A model generated the notes under the pieces. That model saw nothing but the letters and a program-made list of their open reading frames with translations, had not been told where the DNA came from and searched no databases. The position numbers were made by a program, and so were the translations under genes. From the NCBI GenBank assembly GCA_001776905.1, contig MFDM01000011.1, forward strand, positions 28,949 to 69,736: DNA of 40,788 nt, in the 5' to 3' direction. The stretch's first letter is position 1. Each line of letters starts with the position of its first letter. This document shows, piece after piece, positions 9,156 through 16,430 of the stretch. This stretch comes from Candidatus Daviesbacteria bacterium RIFCSPLOWO2_01_FULL_39_12 (lineage in GTDB: Bacteria; Patescibacteriota; Microgenomatia; Daviesbacterales; UBA10151).

Positions 9156-10079
9156 ATGCAAATTAAAAGCAACTATCCCTTGAAAAACATTACCACATTA
9201 CAAATTGGTGGGCTTGCCAAAAAGTTTGTTTCCATAAATTCTGTGGATGAATTAAAAGAGGCCGTCCAATATGCCAACACAAACAATCTGAATCATTTGG
9301 TGATCGGTGGTGGCAGTAATTTATTAGTTTCTGATGATGGTGTAGATATGTTAATTATCAAGAATGAAATAGGCGGGATAGCTTCGCAAGGTCTGACCTT
9401 GCAAGTTAAATCAGGTACTATTTTACAAGATCTGGTGAACTATTCCATTTCCCATGGACTATCTGGATTACAAAAACTTACAGGAATCCCAGGCACTTTA
9501 GGCGGAGCAGTTTATGGCAATGCCGGAGCTTATGGCCAAACGATTAGTGATCACATAACAGAAGTCGTATTCTATGACGGACAACATATCGCCACCCTAT
9601 CCAAAGACCAGTGTGGGTTTAACTACCGCGATAGCGGATTCAAGAGAAATCATAATATTATTTTAGAAGTCACTTTCCAGCTGGAAAAAGCTGATTCGGA
9701 CATTCTAGCTAAAGAAACAGCAGAAATCTTATCCAAAAGACTGGTTAAATACCCCAAAGGCATAAAATGCCCGGGTTCTTTTTTCAAAAATATAGTGACA
9801 GATACTCTACCTCAGGAAATCTTACAAAAAATTCCTAAAGAAGCCGTCGTCTACGGCAAACTTCCTGCAGGCTATTTACTGGAAAGCGTGGGTGCCAAAG
9901 GACAACAATTGGACGGTATAGAAATTGCACCTTATCATGCCAATTTATTTGTCAATAAAGGTAGCGGCAGCGCCACAGCCTTCTATGATCTGGCCAAAAA
10001 ATATGCTGATTTAGTCAAACAGAAATTCGGCATCTTATTAGAACCTGAGGTGCAGCTTATTAATTTACCCAAAATTTGA
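9156..10079 (+). CDS. murB: UDP-N-acetylenolpyruvoylglucosamine reductase
   Basis: 307 residues. MurB reduces UDP-GlcNAc-enolpyruvate to UDP-MurNAc with NADPH and FAD in the cytoplasm, the second committed step of peptidoglycan synthesis. The FAD-binding GGGSNLLVSDDG, the GIPGTLGGAVYGNAGAYG segment, the NYRDS arginine motif, CPGSFFKN with the catalytic serine, and the final LEPEVQLI glutamate are all present. The gene has no ribosome binding site; TATAAT ends six bases before the ATG, predicting a leaderless message. A palindrome of the CAAGGTC/GACCTTG type falls in the variable stretch at 9383-9405 (GGIASQGLTLQ). Confidence 0.96.
   Translation: MQIKSNYPLKNITTLQIGGLAKKFVSINSVDELKEAVQYANTNNLNHLVIGGGSNLLVSDDGVDMLIIKNEIGGIASQGLTLQVKSGTILQDLVNYSISHGLSGLQKLTGIPGTLGGAVYGNAGAYGQTISDHITEVVFYDGQHIATLSKDQCGFNYRDSGFKRNHNIILEVTFQLEKADSDILAKETAEILSKRLVKYPKGIKCPGSFFKNIVTDTLPQEILQKIPKEAVVYGKLPAGYLLESVGAKGQQLDGIEIAPYHANLFVNKGSGSATAFYDLAKKYADLVKQKFGILLEPEVQLINLPKI
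9383..9405. repeat. CAAGGTC-T-GACCTTG palindrome in murB
   Basis: A perfect seven-base inverted repeat (9387-9393 and 9395-9401) separated by one base, with flanks that extend the symmetry imperfectly. A similar palindrome (CGCAAGGCC, then GGCCTTG) lies in tsaD at 21915-21937; both encode the peptide ASQG followed by a hydrophobic residue or glutamine. It may be a diverged mobile palindrome or coincidence. Confidence 0.5.
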
Positions 10080-10109
10080 CTTCTTCCCACCCTTATGCTA
10101 ATTTATAAT
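10076..10109 (+). promoter_or_regulatory. Promoter of the secreted metalloprotease gene
   Basis: TATAAT (10104-10109) ends six bases before the ATG at 10116. TTGACT lies at 10076-10081, overlapping the murB stop. It is 22 bases from that hexamer but 17 bases from an alternative TGC-TAATTT at 10099-10104. Either box puts the start downstream of the ATG at 10095, which supports ATG 10116 as the true start. Confidence 0.55.
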
Positions 10110-10115
10110 CTAGAA

Positions 10116-10877
10116 ATGATTAAGCTATTCTCTTTTGTCACAACTTTTCTACTGCTTTTGGCTTTAACAACTTCCGTGTCAGCTCAATCTCAAATTCCGG
10201 AAAGAAATGGTGATTATCCAGACCCAGAACATCCAGGTGTCAGAGTCAGGGTGTTTGTGCACGAGGCTGGTAAACCCCAACCTCCCACCTCCAGCCCGGT
10301 TTTAACCTGCACCAATCCTGATTCCACAGCCGTGGTTGACCCATTAAGCTGGAAACTACCAACAGGCCCCTGGACTTATCAACTCAATTTATCATCTGTG
10401 CCCTCATCTGTAGGTTCAACTAACTTACCTACTATTGCCGGTAGTGCATTCGGTGAGTGGCAGTCTGCTCAAGGCAAGGTCGCTTTCGTAAAAGGAGCAA
10501 GCACCACTACCAACAAACAAGCTCTGGATTTTAAAAATATTGTCTCTTGGGGCAGAACTTCCGGAACAGCTTTGGCTGTAACTTATACCAGATATTATAC
10601 CGCCACCCATCTGGTAGCCGATGTTGACACCATCATGAATCAAAAATTTCCCTGGAGCTGGACAAATCCTGCGGCAAATGATTGTAGCCTTTATGACAGT
10701 AGATATGACGCGCAAGATATTTTAACTCATGAAATAGGCCACTGGATGGGTCTGGCTGATGAATATACTCAAGAATATGCAGACAATACCATGTTTGGTT
10801 ATGGCTCAAAAGGCGAGACTAAGAAAAACACCCTCACCACCGGTGATAAAACAGGCCTTACAGCCATTTATCATTAA
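10116..10877 (+). CDS. Secreted matrixin-like zinc metalloprotease
   Basis: 253 residues from ATG 10116; the upstream ATG at 10095 would precede the predicted transcription start. An N-terminal signal peptide (MIKLFSFVTTFLLLLALTTSVSAQ) ends in a signal-peptidase-like ASVSAQ-type site. The catalytic motif HEIGHWMGLADEY fits HExxHxxGxxD of the metzincin clan (M10/matrixin-like), with the zinc held by the two histidines and the third ligand. The substrate is unknown; a secreted or wall-associated protease is likely. Its 3' end overlaps the convergent SGNH hydrolase gene by 20 bases. Confidence 0.8.
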   Translation: MIKLFSFVTTFLLLLALTTSVSAQSQIPERNGDYPDPEHPGVRVRVFVHEAGKPQPPTSSPVLTCTNPDSTAVVDPLSWKLPTGPWTYQLNLSSVPSSVGSTNLPTIAGSAFGEWQSAQGKVAFVKGASTTTNKQALDFKNIVSWGRTSGTALAVTYTRYYTATHLVADVDTIMNQKFPWSWTNPAANDCSLYDSRYDAQDILTHEIGHWMGLADEYTQEYADNTMFGYGSKGETKKNTLTTGDKTGLTAIYH

Positions 10878-11499
10878 CTAACCTCTCTTTGACTATTTCA
10901 AACAATTGCCTGTGTCCTTCTGCGGTCATATGCACCCCATCAGCTAATAATTTTGAATAGTTTTCATTTATAAATCTTTGATAAATTTCTATAAAGGAGA
11001 CTTTTGTTTCATTTGCTACTTCCTTCATAATTTTATTAAATTGTTCCACATATTCATTTTTATATGACCTACCAGAAGACCATGGCATAGGATCAACTCT
11101 TTTATCCACCGGCATGGAACCAATAATGATAATTTTCTGGGAATATTGTTTTGCCAAACTAATTAATTGCTTGTAGTTTTCTTTAAATTGTTCTGAAGAA
11201 ACCTCCAAACTACTTAAACTGTCATTATAAATACAATCATTAATCCCTAAATGGCATAAGATCATGGTTTCCTCACCATGCCCACCTTTCCTGGCCTCTG
11301 TTTCTGCTTCGAACCGTCTTAAAATATCTGCGCTTTTATCTCCAGAGACTCCCAAATTATAAACCAAAACATACTCTTTATAACCTGAGGCAATTATTTT
11401 ATTATCAAAATATTTTCTCAGTCTTTGCACCCAACCACCTTCACTATCCCAGGCCCCATAGGTAGTACTAGTTCCAAAAACCAAAATATGCTTATCCAT
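10858..11499 (-). CDS. SGNH/GDSL-family hydrolase
   Basis: 213 residues, no signal peptide. The four SGNH blocks are visible: FGTSTTYG (block I, with GTS in place of GDS, nucleophile serine kept), YNLGVSGD (block II glycine), LGINDCIY (block III asparagine) and DGVHMTAEGH (block V aspartate and histidine). Family members hydrolyse esters, such as acyl groups on sugars or lipids; the substrate here is unknown. It is the last gene of the hicB-hicA-RidA-amidohydrolase run, starting three bases after the amidohydrolase stop. Confidence 0.85.
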   Translation of the reverse strand: MDKHILVFGTSTTYGAWDSEGGWVQRLRKYFDNKIIASGYKEYVLVYNLGVSGDKSADILRRFEAETEARKGGHGEETMILCHLGINDCIYNDSLSSLEVSSEQFKENYKQLISLAKQYSQKIIIIGSMPVDKRVDPMPWSSGRSYKNEYVEQFNKIMKEVANETKVSFIEIYQRFINENYSKLLADGVHMTAEGHRQLFEIVKERLVNDKWL

Positions 11500-11502
11500 T
11501 TT

Positions 11503-12300
11503 TTAAACCTTTAAATTAAATATTTCTTTTGCATTCTTCCGAAAAACCAATTCTTTTTCTTCATCTGTCATAGGTAACTTTTGCACTGCATTTAAATACT
11601 CCTTTTGAGAATATAGCGGCCAATCTGTCCCGAATAGACACTTCTTAAAATCGCCGAGGAAAAACTTAACCTCAGATAATCGTTTAACAAAAAACTCAGT
11701 ATCTGCATCTTTGATAGGTGCGTATTCAGTAAAATAAGCTGAAAAATCCATATAGACATTTCTATTTTTTAACATTACTGCAGCACAATCCATAATCCAG
11801 GGGTTACCCATATGAGCAATAATAATTTTTAAATCAGGGAAAGCATCTGCTACCTCATCAATAGTCAAAGGATGGGAACTTTTAAGAAGCCCTGGGAATC
11901 CCGTCTCCAGCATCCCGGTATGATACATTACGGGAAAATTATTTTCTTGGCAAAATTTGTAGATGGGGTGTAGTTTAGAATCATTGGCATGATATTTTTG
12001 ATAACCTAAATAAAATTTAACTCCCACAATTTTTTTCTCTTTCAGATAACCAATCAACTTATCTGTCTGTTCTTTTATAGAATCGTTATAATCTATTCTG
12101 CCAACAGGTATTAAACGGGGAAATTTCTCACAAACTTGAATAATTTCCTCAATAGTTAGCTGTTTATTCTCCTGTTGCTCTTCAAGAGTAATTAAAAGCG
12201 AGTAATCGACTCCTGCCTCATCCATCTGGGCAAGCAACTCTTGAGGTGTCCACACCCTCCCACCCATATTACCTACATGTGCATGACAATCAATAATCAT
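11503..12300 (-). CDS. Amidohydrolase 2 family protein (TIM-barrel metal hydrolase)
   Basis: 265 residues. The metal ligands of the amidohydrolase superfamily appear in order: H6-A-H8 near the N terminus, a histidine in MYHTGM, a histidine in IIAHMGNPW, and the aspartate in LFGTDWPLY. This set matches the ACMSD/amidohydrolase-2 branch, which includes decarboxylases and hydrolases of small carboxylated or lactone substrates. The substrate is unknown. GAGG lies about ten bases before the ATG. It sits between the RidA-family gene and the SGNH hydrolase in one tightly packed run. Confidence 0.85.
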   Translation of the reverse strand: MIIDCHAHVGNMGGRVWTPQELLAQMDEAGVDYSLLITLEEQQENKQLTIEEIIQVCEKFPRLIPVGRIDYNDSIKEQTDKLIGYLKEKKIVGVKFYLGYQKYHANDSKLHPIYKFCQENNFPVMYHTGMLETGFPGLLKSSHPLTIDEVADAFPDLKIIIAHMGNPWIMDCAAVMLKNRNVYMDFSAYFTEYAPIKDADTEFFVKRLSEVKFFLGDFKKCLFGTDWPLYSQKEYLNAVQKLPMTDEEKELVFRKNAKEIFNLKV

Positions 12301-12319
12301 AAGATCTAGTCCTCTCCAC

Positions 12320-12721
12320 TTATCTTTGCTTTACTGCAATAACTTCTATCTCGATTTTACATCCATCCTTTACTAATTTCCTTACTTCTACCAAAGTTGA
12401 AACGGGTTCTGAGTTTTTAAAATATTTATTTCTGATAGGTGAAATTTTGGGAAAATCATTTATATCTGTTACATAAATTGTTGCCTTCACCACATCATCC
12501 AAACTTGCCCCTGCTTCATTTAGAATATTTTGCAATGATTCAAACACAAACTCCGTTTGTTTTTCTATATCTCCAATACCTACAACATTTCCGTCTTTAT
12601 CCAAGGCAATCTGTCCTGTGGTAAAGATCATTTGGCTATCTCCTATATCTACTTTATAACCATGAGAATATGCGCCTAATTTTTGTGCAGCATTTATAGA
12701 ATTAATTTTAGTTTTAATCAT
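12320..12721 (-). CDS. RidA/YjgF-family protein lacking the canonical arginine
   Basis: 133 residues, full family length, clearly of the RidA/YER057c/UK114 family (AYSHGYKV, IFTTGQIALD, VVKATIYVTDINDF, KIEIEVIAV). RidA proteins hydrolyse reactive enamine/imine intermediates formed by PLP enzymes and depend on an arginine in a PARSxVEV segment. Here that segment reads EPVSTLVEV, so the arginine is replaced by serine or threonine. Enamine deaminase activity is therefore doubtful; arginine-less Rid subfamilies have other or unknown roles. The start overlaps the hicA stop by ATGA. Confidence 0.85.
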   Translation of the reverse strand: MIKTKINSINAAQKLGAYSHGYKVDIGDSQMIFTTGQIALDKDGNVVGIGDIEKQTEFVFESLQNILNEAGASLDDVVKATIYVTDINDFPKISPIRNKYFKNSEPVSTLVEVRKLVKDGCKIEIEVIAVKQR

Positions 12722-12942
12722 TTTAAATCCTTTAACTGGCCGTCTGTAATTTCAGCTTCTTTAATAATCTTTTTCAAGGTTCCCTCAGGCACCGGACCTG
12801 GATGAACTGCTACCTGTGTCCATCTACCATCTGGATGAGTTAGTCTAATATGACTACCCTTTCCTTTCCCTTTTTTGAAAGCAAGTTTTTCTAAGAATGT
12901 AATTAATTTTTGAGGTTTAACATTACGAGGTAGTTTAGTCAT
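12718..12942 (-). CDS. hicA: HicA-family mRNA interferase toxin
   Basis: 74 residues. The dsRBD-like HicA fold is indicated by KLITFLEKLAFKKGKGKGSHIRL, with the catalytic histidine in the GSH motif (H31), then VAVHPGPVPEGTLKKIIKEAEIT, the family's C-terminal block. HicA cleaves mRNA when free of HicB. It overlaps hicB upstream and the RidA-family gene downstream, both as ATGA, so the toxin is flanked on both sides by coupled genes. Confidence 0.9.
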   Translation of the reverse strand: MTKLPRNVKPQKLITFLEKLAFKKGKGKGSHIRLTHPDGRWTQVAVHPGPVPEGTLKKIIKEAEITDGQLKDLK

Positions 12943-13220
12943 GCCACAGCTATTTTAGAGTTATCTGGAAGCTCAACTTGAGTAGTTGTCACAACCTGTT
13001 TTTCCACATCATCTACGGGTATCTCTTGTCCCTCATCTCTCAAATATTCAATAGCCAATTCAATACCATCTTTAATGCTTTTTAAAACTTCATCTATGGA
13101 ATCCCCATAGTCGTACACTCCGAGGGTAGGACAAGCAGCATTATAGACAATCTTTTTGCCCATTTTTTCCGGTTCGATAATGATTCTGTAGTTTAAAACC
13201 TGTTTTTGCATAGTGGCCAT
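12939..13220 (-). CDS. hicB: HicB-family antitoxin
   Basis: 93 residues from ATG 13220; a second in-frame ATG at 13211 gives MQKQVLNYRI. The core IIIEPEKMGKKIVYNAACPTLGVYDYGDSIDEVLKSIKDGIELAIEYLRD is the partially degraded RNase H fold of HicB. No DNA-binding tail is obvious, as the C terminus is a short strand (VVTTTQVELPDNSKIAVA). A TAAAAT hexamer at 13221-13226 abuts ATG 13220, so if it is the -10 box the start would be near 13213 and ATG 13211 would be the better start. hicB first, hicA second is a known order. Confidence 0.88.
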   Translation of the reverse strand: MATMQKQVLNYRIIIEPEKMGKKIVYNAACPTLGVYDYGDSIDEVLKSIKDGIELAIEYLRDEGQEIPVDDVEKQVVTTTQVELPDNSKIAVA

Positions 13221-13235
13221 ATTTTAACACAAAAA

Positions 13236-13258
13236 TACCCTCAAAATCACTCTTAGGG
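13236..13258 (-). terminator. Candidate terminator after the solute-binding protein gene
   Basis: On the - strand ACCCT and AGGGT pair around an A/T-rich inner region, with the stop codon inside the hairpin, followed by ATTTTTGTGTT. The stem is short and its inner part imperfect. It would separate the solute-binding gene from hicB. Confidence 0.45.
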
Positions 13259-14572
13259 TGACGGGGAAGCTAGTTTATTAAATTTACCGAGGACTTGTTG
13301 AACTCCTTTAGCCACTTTTTGCAAAGCAGACTGGGGATCCTGACCTTGCAAGGTAGCATTGACCCCATCTTCCCAGTATTTGATCATCTCATCATTTATC
13401 CCATTATCAAAAGTCCTAGATGATAAATACCAAAATTTATAAATTGGTCCCTGGGAAACGAAAGCCCCAGCCCAAGGATCAGCCTTTAATTCATCTCTTA
13501 AGTCCACCCTGGAATAAGGCTGACCAAGAATTCTCACTTTGGCAGCTTCCTGATATGCCAGTTTTTCAGCTTCTTGAGAAGTTAAGAATTTGATAAACTG
13601 CCAAGCCTCTTGAGTATTTTTACTACTGCTGGGAACAGCAAAAGCCCAAAAGCTGGCCCAGCCTACCTGTCTACCCACCAATTGCGGTACAGAGGCAATC
13701 TTAAATTTTAAATTGGGGTTGGCCGCCCTGATTTCTATGGCTCTCCAGGAAGGAGCGAAATAAAATCCCAGTCTGCCTTCTGAAAACATCTGGGTTGAGG
13801 GGGGCAGATTAACATCCCAGGTTTTCTTTTTGGGATCGAGTATAAAATTAGTATAAAAACGTAACACATCCGCAGCTTGGGTGGTGGTCGGATCTTCCAT
13901 ATTCACTCCTGGTTGCTGCAAAAGCAACAGACCTAAAATATCAGAGAAATGATCCACATTCGAGGCAGTGCCCATGGCAGCCCCGGCAGTCTTTATTCCG
14001 GATTGGTCTTTGACAGTCATTTTAACAGCAATATTGATAAACTCCTGCCAGTTTTGAGGCACCTTACCTGAGACACCATTTAATAAGTCTTCATTATAAT
14101 AAAGCGCCAAACCGTCAATCTGCATTGGGGCAGCATAAATTTGCCCATCTTCTACAAAGCTGTCAAAGGCCACCGGATAAAATGTGTCCTGATATTCTTT
14201 TTGACTGAATATACCTGCGGGAGCGGATGCAAGGATCGATTTAAACATCGGCAGCCAGCTGTTATGAATCATCAAAATATCCGGCCCCTGCCCTTCTTTG
14301 ATTTGAGTCTGTGATCTGCTTCTGTAGTTGGCAGAAGATTTTCTTTCGTAGTTAACACTAACTTCCGGATGCTTTTTTTGATATTCCAAAATTACACCCT
14401 TCATTAAATTTTCCTCTTCCCAGAGTCCCCAAACTGTTAAAGTCACCGATCCTTTCTGGCCAAACGGCAATTTAATTGGTAAATTAGGCAGAGGTGGCCC
14501 AAATTTCCAATATAAAAATCCTCCCAAAATGGCTAGAGCTATTACCGCAAATATGATAATTATTTTTTTCAT
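13253..14572 (-). CDS. Extracellular solute-binding protein, family 1 (sugar ABC transporter type)
   Basis: 439 residues. An N-terminal membrane segment (IIIIFAVIALAILGGFLYW) anchors it; there is no lipobox cysteine. The mature part has the family pattern: VTLTVWGLWEE, DILMIHNSWLP, YAAPMQIDGLALYYNEDLL, VPQNWQEFI and AWQFIKFLTSQEAEKLAYQ. Such proteins bind sugars or oligosaccharides for an ABC importer. No permease or ATPase gene is adjacent, so the partner lies elsewhere or the protein acts alone. The start codon falls in a hairpin repeat (14572-14591). A TATAAT lies at 14607-14612. Confidence 0.9.
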   Translation of the reverse strand: MKKIIIIFAVIALAILGGFLYWKFGPPLPNLPIKLPFGQKGSVTLTVWGLWEEENLMKGVILEYQKKHPEVSVNYERKSSANYRSRSQTQIKEGQGPDILMIHNSWLPMFKSILASAPAGIFSQKEYQDTFYPVAFDSFVEDGQIYAAPMQIDGLALYYNEDLLNGVSGKVPQNWQEFINIAVKMTVKDQSGIKTAGAAMGTASNVDHFSDILGLLLLQQPGVNMEDPTTTQAADVLRFYTNFILDPKKKTWDVNLPPSTQMFSEGRLGFYFAPSWRAIEIRAANPNLKFKIASVPQLVGRQVGWASFWAFAVPSSSKNTQEAWQFIKFLTSQEAEKLAYQEAAKVRILGQPYSRVDLRDELKADPWAGAFVSQGPIYKFWYLSSRTFDNGINDEMIKYWEDGVNATLQGQDPQSALQKVAKGVQQVLGKFNKLASPSP

Positions 14573-14591
14573 GGTTCGACTTCGCTCACCA
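14572..14591. repeat. TCGACTTCGCTC hairpin repeat, copy 1
   Basis: Core TCGACTTCGCTC flanked by complementary arms TGGT and ACCA. It lies in the leader of the solute-binding protein gene and supplies part of its start codon. Related copies: 21435-21462, 31962-31981 and 36845-36866. Confidence 0.7.
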
Positions 14592-14623
14592 CAGGTGGTC
14601 TTTTCAATTATATCCTAAACTTG

Positions 14624-14629
14624 TACAAT
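14624..14629 (+). promoter_or_regulatory. -10 box of the VanW-family gene
   Basis: TACAAT ends seven bases before ATG 14637, with a weak TTTTCA at 14601-14606 in the -35 position (17-base spacer). No ribosome binding site is seen. This favours ATG 14637 over the GTG at 14631 and predicts a leaderless message. Confidence 0.5.
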
Positions 14630-14636
14630 TGTGCCG

Positions 14637-16430
14637 ATGACAAGCAAAAGCAAAAAAGCGCCCAAAAAAACTGCCCCTGTCTCTAATCTAACACAAATTT
14701 TACATTTTTTGCCTGTTTTTCTCTCTTTGGTGCTGATTTTCCTGACATTTCTTGCTTATGAGCTATTTATGTCAGATAAATTCTATCCATTCACCTCAGC
14801 TGGCGATACTTCTCTGTCATTTCTGAGCTTAGGTCAATCAGCCAGCATCTTGGCTGACAAAATTTCTCAAAGAAGTAATCAAACTTTGGAATTTAATTTT
14901 AATCAAAAAATATATTCAGTTGATCTGGCCACCGCCTCTGCCAGGCTGGATTATGCCAGTTTGGAATCTGAATTTCAAAAAACTCATCCCTCATCACTCT
15001 ACCAAAGATTGACCCAAAATATTCCCCATCTTTTTACTCCCAAGCTGATCAATCCCAAAATTAATATCACCATTGATTCCCAACTTAATGCAATATCAAC
15101 TTTAGTTTTTAGACCATCTCAAAAGGCCCGGCTGATCTTTGATGAAACAGATCTAACAGGCACCTCGTCTGCCAAAATCCAAATTAAGGAAGGTGTCAAC
15201 GGATTGGAACTTGATAAGGACAGTTTAACAGCAGAAGTTAAGAATTATCTGCTGAGTGGTCAATATGCTCCTAATCTACCCGTGAAGATCATCCATCCCC
15301 AAAGCAGTCCAGTATATCTGCAAAAACTTAAGGCCATTTTGGAGCAATCTTTAACAGAACCGGTGAAATTAGAATTTGAGCAGAAAGAATGGGTCATCGA
15401 CACCAAACAGCTTTTGACTATCCTGGATTTGGAATCAGGGCAAAATCTGATTTTAGACAAAGATAAAAGTTTAAATTTTTTGACAAAGATTGCCCAGGAA
15501 ATAGATCAAGAAGTCCAGGAAGGACATTTTGAGTTTAGTCCTCAAACCAGACGAGTCAGTGTTTTTAAACCATCAATTGAAGGCAGGAAATTAGATGTAG
15601 AGAAAACTTTTGCCTTAATTTTGGAAACTTTACAAAACTTAGCTGAAAATCCCAAAATTATCAGCTTGCCGGTGGATACTATCGAACCAAAAATTAAAAC
15701 CTCCGATGTAAACAATTTGGGTATCAAGGAACTTTTAGGTCAGGGTGTGTCTCGTTTTGCCGGATCTATCCAAAATAGGATTTATAACATTCAACTGGCT
15801 GCTTCCAGAATAAACGGCGTCTTAATAGCTCCAGGGGAAACCTTTTCTTTTAACGCCGAAGTGGGTGATATCTCAGCAGCCTCAGGTTATAAACAGGCTT
15901 ATGTGATCAAATCCGGCCGGACTGTTTTGGATGATGGAGGCGGAGTCTGCCAAGTTTCCACCACGGTTTTTCGGGCGGTCTTAAATGCCGGGTTACCGGT
16001 GGTGCAAAGGGTGGCCCATGCCTATCGGGTCGGCTATTATGAACAGGGGTTTCCGCCGGGTTTAGATGCCACGATTTTTGCTCCTTCTGTTGATTTTCAG
16101 TTTAAAAATGACACCCAAAATCATATTTTAATCCAGGCATATACATCTGGAACTACTCTTTATGTAGATTTATATGGCACGCCTGATGGCAGATTTGTCA
16201 GCTTGACCAAATCCAGCGTGACCAACCTAACACCTCCTCCACCGGAGCTCAGACAAGATGATCCCACTTTGCCTAAAGGGGAGGTAAAACAGGTGGATTG
16301 GCCGGCCTGGGGAGCAACTGTCCAATTTAGCAGAACTGTCAAAAGAGGCACTGAAACATTAATCCAGGAAACCTTTAAATCCAACTACAAAGCCTGGCAG
16401 GCTGTATATTTAGTGGGGACTAAGGAGTAA
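14637..16430 (+). CDS. VanW-family protein with peptidoglycan-binding-like repeats
   Basis: 597 residues from ATG 14637. A lysine-rich cytoplasmic tail precedes one membrane segment (FLPVFLSLVLIFLTFLAYELF). Two related extracytoplasmic regions follow (INPKINITIDSQLNAISTLV and FEFSPQTRRVSVFKPSIEGRKLD), like the YoaR/PG_binding_4 repeats usually placed before VanW. The VanW domain runs from about residue 365 to 515: FAGSIQNRIYNIQLAASRINGV, APGETFSFN, GGGVCQVSTTVFRAVLNAGL and the histidine in VAHAYRVGYYEQGFPPGLDATIF. VanW is named from vancomycin clusters, but its activity is unknown. The 3' end overlaps the convergent phosphorylase gene by 11 bases. Confidence 0.88.
   Translation: MTSKSKKAPKKTAPVSNLTQILHFLPVFLSLVLIFLTFLAYELFMSDKFYPFTSAGDTSLSFLSLGQSASILADKISQRSNQTLEFNFNQKIYSVDLATASARLDYASLESEFQKTHPSSLYQRLTQNIPHLFTPKLINPKINITIDSQLNAISTLVFRPSQKARLIFDETDLTGTSSAKIQIKEGVNGLELDKDSLTAEVKNYLLSGQYAPNLPVKIIHPQSSPVYLQKLKAILEQSLTEPVKLEFEQKEWVIDTKQLLTILDLESGQNLILDKDKSLNFLTKIAQEIDQEVQEGHFEFSPQTRRVSVFKPSIEGRKLDVEKTFALILETLQNLAENPKIISLPVDTIEPKIKTSDVNNLGIKELLGQGVSRFAGSIQNRIYNIQLAASRINGVLIAPGETFSFNAEVGDISAASGYKQAYVIKSGRTVLDDGGGVCQVSTTVFRAVLNAGLPVVQRVAHAYRVGYYEQGFPPGLDATIFAPSVDFQFKNDTQNHILIQAYTSGTTLYVDLYGTPDGRFVSLTKSSVTNLTPPPPELRQDDPTLPKGEVKQVDWPAWGATVQFSRTVKRGTETLIQETFKSNYKAWQAVYLVGTKE

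Noticed and set aside
13343-13354. ACCTTGCAAGGT palindrome in the solute-binding protein gene as another mobile palindrome
   Set aside because: Twelve bases only, and the protein length there is normal; coincidence is likely.
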